Shown piece after piece: positions 1 through 6,949 of a stretch of DNA of 6,949 nt; the first letter of the stretch is position 1; each line of letters begins with the position of its first letter. Under the pieces are notes generated by a model, which worked only from the letters and a program-made list of their open reading frames with translations, had not been told where the DNA came from and made no database searches. The stretch is from an uncultured bacterium (lineage in GTDB: Bacteria; Bacteroidota; Bacteroidia; Bacteroidales; Bacteroidaceae). Location: positions 1 to 6,949 of the forward strand of contig CAJMQV010000103.1 of the NCBI GenBank assembly GCA_905215575.1, read 5' to 3'. A program made the position numbers and the translations under genes.

Positions 1-936
1 AAAGCTTGGTCGAGCACGGCGGTCTTTCCGTCGAAACATCCACAGCAGGATGGTCACCGCAAAAGTACCCCATACGATATAGGTTCGTACTCCTTTCACA
101 CCTTTACTCTCAATATGCAGCTCCACCGTCTTGGCTTTGAACGGATAGAGCCAGAGCAGGACACGCCAAGAAATGAGCAGCATCACCACTACATAAGGAA
201 ACATCACCAGGGTCCAGTCACTGAAACCTACATTCATGTGCAGGTGCTCGTTCAGATAACTCAGGGCTATGGCATTAGGCGGAGTACCGATCGGCGTACC
301 AATACCTCCCAAGTTGGCCGCTACGGGAATGGCCATGGCCAGTCCGATGCGTCCCTTTCCGTCGGCAGGCAGCGTTTTCAGCACGGGAGCCAGGAAAGTA
401 AGCATCATGGCAGCCGTGGCCGTATTACTCATAAACATGGAAAACAGTCCGATAATCAGCAGAAAACCGAGCAACACATTCTGCGGTTTGTTGCCAAAAG
501 GCCAGAGCAGCCATTTGGCCAACTGCACATCAAGCCCCACTTTAGTAGCGGCAATAGCCAGAATGAAACCACCTAAAAAGAGCATAATCACCGGATCGGC
601 AAAAGTAGACAGGATAGCCTTGTAGCTGACCAGAGAACCGAGTTCCTCTACCGGAGGACCTTCGCGCAGGAAACGCAGACTGCTGTCAGAGATGGTCAGC
701 AGCATGGTTACAATCAGAATCACGGAAGTGGTCCAGGTAGGAATCACCTCGAACATCCACATCAGGGCGGCAAAGGCAAAAAGCGCGATGGTGCGCTGTT
801 CCACAATCGTCAGTCCGTCGATACCGTAAAAGGAAGTCGGCACCAGCCATAAAAAGGCAGTCACAAGTACAATTACCGGCAGCATGATCATCTGCTTTCG
901 GTTCAGCTTCAAAGATTCAAAGCGGGGTGTTGTCAT
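1..936 (-). CDS. SLC13/DASS-family sodium-coupled anion permease, N-terminal 312 residues (3' end outside window)
   Basis: Inner-membrane transporter of the divalent anion:Na+ symporter family (SLC13, the family of VcINDY), which import di- and tricarboxylates or sulfate with sodium. The frame is open from ATG at 936 to base 1, so 312 residues are seen of a usual ~450-520. The start follows an A-rich leader and comes just before a short cytoplasmic stretch (MTTPRFESLKLNRK) and the first membrane segment (~16-35). More hydrophobic segments lie at ~49-62, 69-82, 115-131, 153-169, 242-263 and 285-301. Family marks are E63-V-I-P66 at the start of a helix, the first SNT motif (S170-N171-T172, followed by ATAAMM) that forms part of the substrate and sodium site, and the glycine-rich signature GGIGTPIGTPPN at 210-221. 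The second SNT motif should lie beyond the window. Substrate cannot be told: dicarboxylate and sulfate members share these motifs. It lies 184 bp after an outer-membrane receptor gene on the same strand, but a functional link is not shown. Confidence 0.93.
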   Translation of the reverse strand, partial: MTTPRFESLKLNRKQMIMLPVIVLVTAFLWLVPTSFYGIDGLTIVEQRTIALFAFAALMWMFEVIPTWTTSVILIVTMLLTISDSSLRFLREGPPVEELGSLVSYKAILSTFADPVIMLFLGGFILAIAATKVGLDVQLAKWLLWPFGNKPQNVLLGFLLIIGLFSMFMSNTATAAMMLTFLAPVLKTLPADGKGRIGLAMAIPVAANLGGIGTPIGTPPNAIALSYLNEHLHMNVGFSDWTLVMFPYVVVMLLISWRVLLWLYPFKAKTVELHIESKGVKGVRTYIVWGTFAVTILLWMFRRKDRRARPSF

Positions 937-954
937 GGTATTTCTTTTTAATAG

Positions 955-993
955 TAAAACAAAACAGGCAGCCCACGTATGGACCACCTGTTT
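955..993 (-). terminator. Candidate intrinsic terminator or leader attenuator before the transporter gene
   Basis: Read on the minus strand, AAACAGG (993-987) pairs perfectly with CCTGTTT (968-962). The apex can add CCA/TGG around a 4-nt loop, separated from the main stem by a 4x4 internal loop. The stem runs straight into TTTTGTTTTA, giving a U-rich tail. Position suits the end of the receptor transcript. However, only about 25 nt separate its end from the transporter start codon, so most transcripts of the transporter starting upstream would carry it in their leader. The stem is moderate in GC and the U run is broken by one G, so efficiency is uncertain. Seen directly: the pairing and the U-rich run. 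Inferred: the terminator or attenuator role. Confidence 0.4.
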
Positions 994-1026
994 GCAATAT
1001 TCGTAAAAAATGATGAAACTTGCAAA
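991..1026 (-). repeat. 7-bp inverted repeat TTTGCAA/TTGCAAA overlapping the terminator-like stem
   Basis: On the minus strand TTTGCAA (1026-1020) is exactly complementary to TTGCAAA (997-991), with a 22-nt AT-rich spacer. Bases 991-993 also form one end of the stem of the hairpin at 962-993, so the two structures partly exclude each other. Each arm also contains the palindrome TTGCAA, so these could instead be two protein-binding half-sites. Both roles are inference. The stem is short and AT-rich, and such a repeat could arise by chance in AT-rich DNA. Confidence 0.3.
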
Positions 1027-1036
1027 TTCCCCAAAG

Positions 1037-1069
1037 GAAATTTATCTGAATTCAGAATGAAGTATCGAA
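1037..1069 (-). promoter_or_regulatory. Weak candidate Bacteroides-type promoter for the transporter gene
   Basis: The Bacteroides sigma-ABfr promoter consensus is TTTG at -33 and TAnnTTTG at -7, about 19-21 bp apart. On the minus strand TAAATTTC (1044-1037) matches the -7 element at five of six defined bases. TTCG (1069-1066) matches three of four -33 bases, 21 bp upstream. A start about 7 bp further down would give a leader of roughly 95 nt that contains both hairpins described at 962-1026. The match is imperfect in both elements and I offer it only as the best candidate in this gap. Confidence 0.2.
1045..1056. repeat. Perfect 12-bp palindrome TCTGAATTCAGA, possible operator
   Basis: A perfect palindrome centred between 1050 and 1051, lying between the two candidate promoter elements, which is where a repressor site would be placed. 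The symmetry stops at 12 bp. One or two perfect 12-bp palindromes are expected by chance in a window this size, so the position rather than the symmetry is what makes it notable. Confidence 0.2.
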
Positions 1070-1082
1070 TCCTTTTGTCATT

Positions 1083-1099
1083 TTGGGCACACGGCCCAA
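1083..1099 (-). other. Compact hairpin just after the receptor stop codon
   Basis: TTGGGC and GCCCAA form a perfect 6-bp stem with a 5-nt loop, beginning about 21 nt after the TGA of the receptor gene. No U-run follows on the minus strand (AAAATGACAAAAG comes next), so it is not a classical intrinsic terminator. It may protect the 3' end of the receptor message, or help end transcription together with the hairpin at 962-993. Only the pairing is directly seen. Confidence 0.35.
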
Positions 1100-1120
1100 T
1101 CACCGATCGTACCCGTCCCA

Positions 1121-4081
1121 TCAGTCTTTTTTCGGCTCCACATTCAGGCGATAGGTCACCTTCAGCAAGGCATAAGACGACAGAGTCTGATAACGGACCT
1201 CCGTACGTCCGTAGGCATTGATGGTGTTGCGCACATTGGAGATCTGGCGAAGCAGGTCATTGGCCGAAGCCTTGACAATCCAGTTCTTGTTCTTTCCGAA
1301 AGTACGCGCAAGACCGACATTCCACACCAGACAATCGTCGTTCATGGAAGGATCGACATATCCCCTACGGCTGTACATCGTGATTTTCGTATCGAAATCC
1401 AGCTTGCCCGGCAACTGGGTCGTGAAGTCCAGTCCATAAGAAAAGTCTGTAGCCTTGATCTTCACAAAGTCGGTACGGTCACCGTCCACATGGCTCCATT
1501 TGGCATTGGCCAAAGCTTTCAGACGGGTGCGCCGGGTAAAACTGTAGGTCAGTTTGAGATCATTGGTCCAGGAAATGTTCTGCACATTCTGCCTTCCGGT
1601 GCCCATTTCCGGAGTGTCGGACACATAATCCACACTATGTCCCAGCCGGAAAGCGCTGGATGCATCCATCGTCAGCTTGCCGTCCTCGTCCAGACGCTGT
1701 CCGTAGTTGGCCCCTACGGTAGCCAGCCAGTCGCCATCGGTGTTCAACGGTTGGGTCACCGTCTGTCCGGTGTTGCGGTCATACGTGCGGGCCATCACCG
1801 TGACATCCCGGTTCCATTCATATCCGGCATTGACGGAATAGATGCGCTGCCGCACAGTGGTCCTCTTTTCGAAACGGGCTCCCACCTGATTGCTTTTCAT
1901 CTTTCTCAAATCGGGATTTCCCAAAGACACATGCAGCGGGTCGCTGTCATCGCGCACATCGAGCAGATAAAGCAGTGTGGGCGCTGTTTCCCGATAGCGG
2001 TAGTTCAGGCTGAATCCGCCATACGCCATCCGCACACTTGGTTCCGGCAAGACATAACGGCGACTTATGGTGCGTGCCTGGTTTCCGCGCAGGTCCTCGA
2101 TTTCCGCATGCAGGAAGCGGAAGTTCGGTGACATACTGAAGCTGAATTTTCCATTCTGCTTTTCACGGCTGCCGAAACGGATCTGCAAATCCTGCCAGAA
2201 ATTCCGTTCCACGGTATGCCAGGTGTTGTTCAAGTCCACCGCATCCTGCCAGCTGTCGCCGGTTCCCCGCAAACTGTTTTCAAAATCACTCCAGTCCGTG
2301 CAGTCCCAGTCGGGCGCCTGCCATCCGTCCACATTCTCCAGACGATAGAGCGACCGTTCGCCGGATTTATATTCAAAGGAGCCTTTGTATGAGAAATCCA
2401 GAGTCAGTCCCCACTCCCGGTTCCGGTCGGTCCGGACACTCCGGTTTACCGGCTGAAAGGCCAGAGAAGCATAATAACCGTATTGGGTAACCGGAGCCGT
2501 TTCATAACGATTCTGCCGGAAGCCGTCCGTACCGGCAGTAACACCGGCCGAACCGTATTCCGTACGGTCGTCCTGATAACTTTTGTCGCGCGTATTCTTG
2601 TAGTTGCCTCCCCAGCGCAGGGTATATTTCTTACCCCACCACGGATCGCGCAGGGAAATGTTTCCGGTAAGTTTGCCTCCCAGTTCCTCCTGAATGCCCA
2701 AGGTCATCTGCTGCCGCCGGTTAATCAGGCTTTGCAGGTAGGCCTCACTGCCCATAGGGGCAAAGAAGTCGTCCAGCTCACCATCCGGATATTCGCCTTT
2801 TTCATCTGCTCCCAAGGACACCGAACGGTTTTGTGCATGATGATCCGTGCGCCTGTAATTCAGGGACAGTTCTTTCAGATAGAAAATAAAGTCTTCATTC
2901 TTATATTCCATCCAGCCTTTCCATTTCAGATCTGTCTTGTCGTTATGCCGGTTCAATGCCGACTTTCTGTAAATGTTTCCATGTTCCACATAACTTTCCA
3001 AACCGGTTTCCGTACGGAGGTCGCCTTGCGTGCAGACAGCCAGCAAATCCGTCGCCATCCGGAATTTCCTGCTCTCATCAAAACTGAATCCCAAGCCGCC
3101 AATCTGAACCTTATTCCATTCCATATCCGGATTGATGGCCCAGATAGTTCCCATTTGTGTGGTGGCCCACAGATCGTTGGTATTGTTCACATTACCAAAC
3201 AAAGCGATGTTCGACCGATCGGTATATCGCATCAGGGATAAGCTTCCGGCATAGAGTCCGGTGGCCGGTGCGGAAGTTTCCGCTCCCCCCGAAAGGGTTG
3301 CTTCCAGCAGCCAGCTGCCCATATATTTCCGTTTCAACCCCACATCCATCACCAGATCTTTCTGTTCACGGGACACATCCTCAAACTCTCCCAACGGAGT
3401 CTTGCGATACACCTTTACCTTCTGCACGGTATAGGCGGGCAGTGCCTTGAGCGCCACACTCGGATCTCCGCTAAAGAAATCCTTTCCGTTGATCAGCAAG
3501 CTACTGACAAACTCTCCGTTTACCGTGATGCGACCGTGCTCATCGATCCGCACTCCGGGCAGATTCCGGATCAGCGTTTCCAGCATATCCCCGTCCGAAA
3601 GCTGGAGCGCTTCGGCATTATATTCCAAAGTATCCCCTTTATTGACCATCAGGATTTTGGAAGCCGTAACCTCCACATTGCCCAGTGCCTCTTCTCGGAT
3701 CGGGAACAGACGAATCTTGGTTTGCCAGTAACGGGTGGGCGCAAATTTATATTTGTCTTTCGGAATATCCACTTTCTCAAAAGCGCTCTCATAACCCTCG
3801 GCCTCCACCTTGACAAAGCAGGACGAAAGCAGCGGCAGTCGCGCCGTGAAGAAATAAGACCAAGCCGGCTCCTTATATATATAGCGATACTGCCCTGTTC
3901 CCAAAAAAGTGGTATCTTTTCCGTGAAACAAAGTCACTTTTGCCTCTTCTACCGGTTTCAGACTCACAAAATCCTCCAGAAAGACATCTAAAGTAAGAGA
4001 ATCCGAATGTTGGGTCTGGGCATTTGCTAAGACTGATACAACGAAAAGTTGCAACCCAACGATAAAATGCCTTATACTCAT
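1121..4081 (-). CDS. Outer-membrane beta-barrel receptor (TonB-dependent-receptor-like, OMP_b-brl_3 type), complete, downstream paralogue
   Basis: A complete 986-residue outer-membrane protein, of usual length for the Bacteroidota barrel family allied to TonB-dependent receptors. Residues 1-21 form a signal peptide with an A19-N20-A21 cleavage site, which supports the ATG at 4081. Residues ~27-128 look like a carboxypeptidase-regulatory-like beta-sandwich (VKVEAEGYES at 90-99). The plug follows at ~134-254 with ASKILMV-x-KGDTLEY, NLPGVRIDEHGR and VNGEFVSSLLINGKDFF. The rest is barrel, with MRYTD and FGNVNN near 284-300, LLDVRDDSDP then LGNPDLRK near 705-725 (a motif common in this family), and alternating strands to the end. 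The last strand (LLKVTYRLNV) is followed by a charged tail, EPKKD. The protein probably imports or binds a ligand at the cell surface. No TonB box is obvious and no SusD-like lipoprotein is adjacent, so the substrate is unknown. It has four cysteines in the mature part, while the visible part of its neighbour has none. It is probably co-transcribed with the paralogue 74 bp upstream. Confidence 0.88.
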   Translation of the reverse strand: MSIRHFIVGLQLFVVSVLANAQTQHSDSLTLDVFLEDFVSLKPVEEAKVTLFHGKDTTFLGTGQYRYIYKEPAWSYFFTARLPLLSSCFVKVEAEGYESAFEKVDIPKDKYKFAPTRYWQTKIRLFPIREEALGNVEVTASKILMVNKGDTLEYNAEALQLSDGDMLETLIRNLPGVRIDEHGRITVNGEFVSSLLINGKDFFSGDPSVALKALPAYTVQKVKVYRKTPLGEFEDVSREQKDLVMDVGLKRKYMGSWLLEATLSGGAETSAPATGLYAGSLSLMRYTDRSNIALFGNVNNTNDLWATTQMGTIWAINPDMEWNKVQIGGLGFSFDESRKFRMATDLLAVCTQGDLRTETGLESYVEHGNIYRKSALNRHNDKTDLKWKGWMEYKNEDFIFYLKELSLNYRRTDHHAQNRSVSLGADEKGEYPDGELDDFFAPMGSEAYLQSLINRRQQMTLGIQEELGGKLTGNISLRDPWWGKKYTLRWGGNYKNTRDKSYQDDRTEYGSAGVTAGTDGFRQNRYETAPVTQYGYYASLAFQPVNRSVRTDRNREWGLTLDFSYKGSFEYKSGERSLYRLENVDGWQAPDWDCTDWSDFENSLRGTGDSWQDAVDLNNTWHTVERNFWQDLQIRFGSREKQNGKFSFSMSPNFRFLHAEIEDLRGNQARTISRRYVLPEPSVRMAYGGFSLNYRYRETAPTLLYLLDVRDDSDPLHVSLGNPDLRKMKSNQVGARFEKRTTVRQRIYSVNAGYEWNRDVTVMARTYDRNTGQTVTQPLNTDGDWLATVGANYGQRLDEDGKLTMDASSAFRLGHSVDYVSDTPEMGTGRQNVQNISWTNDLKLTYSFTRRTRLKALANAKWSHVDGDRTDFVKIKATDFSYGLDFTTQLPGKLDFDTKITMYSRRGYVDPSMNDDCLVWNVGLARTFGKNKNWIVKASANDLLRQISNVRNTINAYGRTEVRYQTLSSYALLKVTYRLNVEPKKD

Positions 4082-4155
4082 GGTTTGCTCATTTAAAGGT
4101 TACTCTTCCCTACTGCCTTCGGAACGGTTACAACAGTATGGGCGTCTAAATTTAA
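4082..4155 (-). other. 74-bp spacer between the two receptor paralogues
   Basis: The spacer starts after the TGA of the upstream receptor and ends at the ATG of the downstream one. It has no strong hairpin with a U-run and no convincing Bacteroides promoter (the best -7-like match, TAACCTTT, is poor), so co-transcription is the simplest reading. The bases before the ATG (TTTAAATGAGCAAACC) are A-rich and lack a Shine-Dalgarno sequence, as is common in Bacteroidota. Confidence 0.5.
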
Positions 4156-6949
4156 TCATTTTTTCTTAGGTTTCACGTCCAGACGGTAAATCAAATGCAG
4201 CATCACATACGAAGGCACGGTATTATATCGCGTCTCGCTGCGGCCGTAAGAATTGATGACCCGGCGCACATTCGATATCTGATGCAGCAGGTCCATGCCC
4301 GAAGCCTTCACAATCCAGTTTTTGGTCTTTCCAAAAGTGCGGGCCAGACTCAGATTCCACACCAGACTGTTGTCGTTCATCGAAGCGTCCTGATATCCCC
4401 GGCGGCTGTACATCATCAGATCCGTATCCAGATCCAGACGGCCCGGAAGCTGGGTGGTCAGGGTCACTCCGTAAGAAAAGTCCGTGGCACGGATGTCCTC
4501 GAAATCCGGACGGTCGTTCCGCACCACCTGCCAGTCGGCCTTGGCTTTCGCATTCACACGCGTACGCTCGTCGAAGCGGTAGGTAAGGCGCAACTCGTTG
4601 CTCCAGTTGTGTGATAAAGTCTGCTGGCGGCCTTCACCCAAAACGCCGCTGTCTGTAAAGTAATCCACCAGACTGGATATGGAATATGTCGTATAAGCAT
4701 CCAATCTCCATTTATCCTCCTGATCCAGTCTCTGACCATAGTTTCCCCGAAAATAGTGCGTCCAAACACGGTCTGCATTGACCGGTTTCCTTACGGTTTT
4801 TCCCGTATTTCTGTCATAAGACATGGCCCGGGTCCAGAAATCAAGGTAAAGCATAAAATAATAGTTCATGCTGAAATTTCTCTGGAACTCGGTTGTTGAT
4901 TTACTAAAATACAGATCAAACATATGCTGCCGCATTTTTTTCAGATCTTTGTTGCCCAATGTCAACAGCAACGGATTGCTGTCATCACGCACATCCAAAA
5001 GATCAAGCAAATTGGGAGACAGTTCATTATATCCGTATGAAAAATAAATATCCTTATACATCAAATTTACCTGAGGACTGAAACGCACATCACGGATCCG
5101 TTTCATCTGCCCTGCTTCATTACGAAAATCTTTTACGTATTCATTTACGACCTCCATTTGGGGGTAGAACTTCAGTTTCAAGTCGGGAATGAAGAAATTT
5201 ATAAAAGACAATTCGAATCTCAATAAATGTCTCATGTGACGTTCTGTGGTTTGATATGAATTTTTCAAGTCAATAATCTGATCCAATTCACTGTCAAAAT
5301 CTGCCAGTTCACTCTTCATGTTCTCATAAAAATCGCTTCCGTATCCGGGACGGATCCAGGAGGCCAGACTGTCCAACTGATAAAGCCTTCTTTTTCCGGA
5401 ACGATAGGAATCACGAAAATTATAATAAACTTCAGAGAGGAGCCAAAGCTTGTTTTTCTCTCCACGAATAACCTTTCCAAAAGGAATAATACGACTTAGC
5501 CAAGCAGTGCCTATCCCTAGGCTATACTCATAATGGTTTTCAGGCAAACGGCTATACTGGTTCAGTTCATAACCGGAAACGCCCTCGGGCGACGCTCCGT
5601 AGACCGTACTCTCGCTCAAATAACCGTCTCTCTTATTAAAGCCATATTCTCCATAAAAATCGGTCCCGATACCGTGTTTCAGTATTGGGATTGTCTTAAA
5701 GGCATATTGTCCGCCGGTTTTTGTCAGGAACTCTTCCTCCCGGGCTGTCTGCATCCGCTCTATCCGGTTTGTCAGACTTTCTTCCAGACGGACGCTTTCC
5801 GGACCGTCAAAAAGACTGTCCAACGCAGCATTTGCACGCTCCTCATAAGGAAAGGAGTTAAAAGAAGCCGAACGGCTCAGCGAACGGCTGTCCGCACGCT
5901 TGTAATCAATAGAGAGGTTGGATAGGGTCAGACCATGTTTTTTCCTGTAAACTCCCAAGTCACTCTTCCAACTTAAACGGATGTCATTATTATATTCCTG
6001 ATTACGCATTCTGCTGAATATGTTTCCGTTTTCCAGAAAAGTTTCTCCGGCATTCTCAGAAAGACGGTCCGTACCCCGGTGCTCCGCGCTTAAAGCCGAG
6101 TTTATATTGAAACCCTGCTTATCATCCCAACTGTAACTGACCCCTCCGGTCTGGGACTCTACCACACCGGACGCCGGATTTGGCAAACGCCAGTTACCCT
6201 TGCTGTCGGCCACACTCAGGTCACTCAGGTTGTTGACATTGCCGAACGCTGCCAGACTGGACACATCGGTATACCGCATCAGAAACAGCTTGCCCAGATA
6301 AACGCCGCGCCCGGCCTTACGGCTTTCCACACCGCCGGCCAGCTCCGCATTAGCAATCCAGCTGTCTTCATACTCTTTCTTCAGCCGCACATCCATCACC
6401 AGGGGATCCGTGATCAATGTCCCCGAATCCTCACGAAGAAGATAAGAAAGGCCGGCCGGTTTCCGATAGACCTGAACTTTGCGCACCGTATAGGAAGGCA
6501 GGTTGCGAAGCGCCACTTTCGGATCGCCCTTGAAGAACTCACGCCCGTTGACCAGCAGACTGCTTACATACTCTCCGTTTACCTTGATACGCCCATACTC
6601 ATCCATCTGCACGCCGGGAAGATTGTCTATCAGAGCGTCCAGCATCGAACCGTCAGCCAGTTTGAAATAGGTGGCATCATACTCCAAGGTATCCCCCTTA
6701 TGCACCATCAGAATCTTGGAAGCCTTTACCTTCACCTCGCCCAGCTCACGGGTCAGCACCTTGTAAAGCAGGATATTGACCGGCCATTCGGTTACCGGAT
6801 GACCATACTGCCTGGCCGGCACCTCCACAGTTTCCCAGGAAGACTCGTAGCCCTCTTTCTCCACATGAACCAGGTATTTCCCTTTACGGGAAACCCTTGC
6901 TCCGTAGGTATCTGACTTGAACGACAAACTGCCGGAAACAATGTCAATG
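4156..6949 (-). CDS. Outer-membrane beta-barrel receptor (TonB-dependent-receptor-like), upstream paralogue, 5' end outside window
   Basis: The frame is open through the right edge. A TTG at 6927 could be taken as a start, but codons upstream continue in frame (IDIVSGS), and alignment with the downstream paralogue shows about 65-70 residues are missing, including the signal peptide. The full protein is probably ~990 residues. Counting from the TTG codon: end of the beta-sandwich with VEKEGYES (22-29), plug with ASKILMV-x-KGDTLEY (69-83), NLPGVQMDEYGR, VNGEYVSSLLVNGREFF and GDPKVAL, then barrel with MRYTD/FGNVNN (~217-235), LLDVRDDSNP and LGNKDLKK near 640-660. The C-terminus ends in LIYRLDV followed by KPKKK. 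Relative to its neighbour the plug has four extra residues after VYRK. Plug and C-terminal 110 residues are about 70% identical to the neighbour by hand count; the middle is far less so and its DNA is AT-rich. The likely role is a surface receptor or transporter of unknown ligand; dependence on TonB is inferred from fold, since the region where a TonB box would lie is not visible. Confidence 0.87.
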   Translation of the reverse strand, partial: IDIVSGSLSFKSDTYGARVSRKGKYLVHVEKEGYESSWETVEVPARQYGHPVTEWPVNILLYKVLTRELGEVKVKASKILMVHKGDTLEYDATYFKLADGSMLDALIDNLPGVQMDEYGRIKVNGEYVSSLLVNGREFFKGDPKVALRNLPSYTVRKVQVYRKPAGLSYLLREDSGTLITDPLVMDVRLKKEYEDSWIANAELAGGVESRKAGRGVYLGKLFLMRYTDVSSLAAFGNVNNLSDLSVADSKGNWRLPNPASGVVESQTGGVSYSWDDKQGFNINSALSAEHRGTDRLSENAGETFLENGNIFSRMRNQEYNNDIRLSWKSDLGVYRKKHGLTLSNLSIDYKRADSRSLSRSASFNSFPYEERANAALDSLFDGPESVRLEESLTNRIERMQTAREEEFLTKTGGQYAFKTIPILKHGIGTDFYGEYGFNKRDGYLSESTVYGASPEGVSGYELNQYSRLPENHYEYSLGIGTAWLSRIIPFGKVIRGEKNKLWLLSEVYYNFRDSYRSGKRRLYQLDSLASWIRPGYGSDFYENMKSELADFDSELDQIIDLKNSYQTTERHMRHLLRFELSFINFFIPDLKLKFYPQMEVVNEYVKDFRNEAGQMKRIRDVRFSPQVNLMYKDIYFSYGYNELSPNLLDLLDVRDDSNPLLLTLGNKDLKKMRQHMFDLYFSKSTTEFQRNFSMNYYFMLYLDFWTRAMSYDRNTGKTVRKPVNADRVWTHYFRGNYGQRLDQEDKWRLDAYTTYSISSLVDYFTDSGVLGEGRQQTLSHNWSNELRLTYRFDERTRVNAKAKADWQVVRNDRPDFEDIRATDFSYGVTLTTQLPGRLDLDTDLMMYSRRGYQDASMNDNSLVWNLSLARTFGKTKNWIVKASGMDLLHQISNVRRVINSYGRSETRYNTVPSYVMLHLIYRLDVKPKKK

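Noticed and set aside
115..625. Plus-strand open frames of 153 and 118 codons
   Set aside because: They lie antisense to the clear SLC13 permease frame, have low-complexity His/Gln-rich or otherwise unrecognisable products, and show no domain.
1018..1090. Tiny open frames in the gap (minus-strand MTKGFDTSF and a 15-codon plus-strand frame) as leader peptides
   Set aside because: They are very short, show no run of regulatory codons, and no supporting translation signal is visible.
979..1221. Plus-strand 80-codon open frame spanning the gap before the transporter
   Set aside because: It overlaps the 3' end of the receptor gene, has no recognisable domain, and the first part runs through the inverted repeats of the gap.
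1490..3241. Plus-strand open frames of 213 and 252 codons opposite the complete receptor gene
   Set aside because: The minus-strand frame has a signal peptide, plug and barrel motifs and a paralogue next door. The plus-strand products resemble no family I know and are explained as antisense shadows of a GC-balanced gene.
4082..4155. Short direct repeat GGTTAC and AT-rich palindromic bits in the spacer between the receptors
   Set aside because: They are too short to separate from chance and form no stable hairpin or promoter match.
1231..4400. Recent gene conversion between the 3' ends of the two receptor genes
   Set aside because: The proteins are about 70% identical there, but the DNA shows scattered synonymous differences, and the shared runs I noticed are only about 14 bp, so recent exchange is not supported.
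6925..6927. TTG at 6927 as the true start of the upstream receptor
   Set aside because: The frame stays open to the window edge, a TTG start here would leave the protein without a signal peptide, and alignment with the paralogue predicts about 65-70 more residues upstream.

Overview
The window comes from a member of the Bacteroidota, most likely the Bacteroidales (Bacteroides/Parabacteroides/Phocaeicola-like gut bacteria). The evidence is two large outer-membrane beta-barrel receptors of a type typical of that phylum, each with an N-terminal beta-sandwich, a plug and a barrel. In addition, AT-rich leaders without a clear Shine-Dalgarno sequence precede the genes. Species cannot be named from the sequence alone. 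Base composition is mixed, roughly 50% GC.

All three genes lie on the minus strand, so transcription runs from high to low coordinates. First comes a receptor-like outer-membrane protein whose 5' end lies beyond the right edge (4156-6949). After a 74-bp gap follows a second, complete paralogue with a signal peptide (1121-4081). After a 184-bp gap that holds several inverted repeats comes the first ~60% of an SLC13/DASS-family sodium-coupled anion transporter (1-936), which runs off the left edge. The plus strand has only shadow reading frames.

The two receptors are tandem duplicates. By hand alignment their plug regions and last 110 residues are about 70% identical, while the barrel middle is much more divergent. 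The upstream copy has an unusually AT-rich centre (about 35-43% GC in many 60-bp lines between ~4820 and ~5720, against 50-65% near its ends); the downstream copy does not show this where sampled. They are probably co-transcribed, with any promoter outside the window. No SusD-like partner, TonB/ExbBD or enzyme is visible, so their substrate is unknown.

The gap before the transporter carries a hairpin followed by a U-rich run only about 25 nt from its start codon. It could end the receptor operon, or act as an attenuator in the transporter leader. A second inverted repeat overlaps one arm of this hairpin. This is the most interesting non-coding signal. I see no CRISPR, tRNA, rRNA, insertion sequence or evident defence system, and no clearly novel system.
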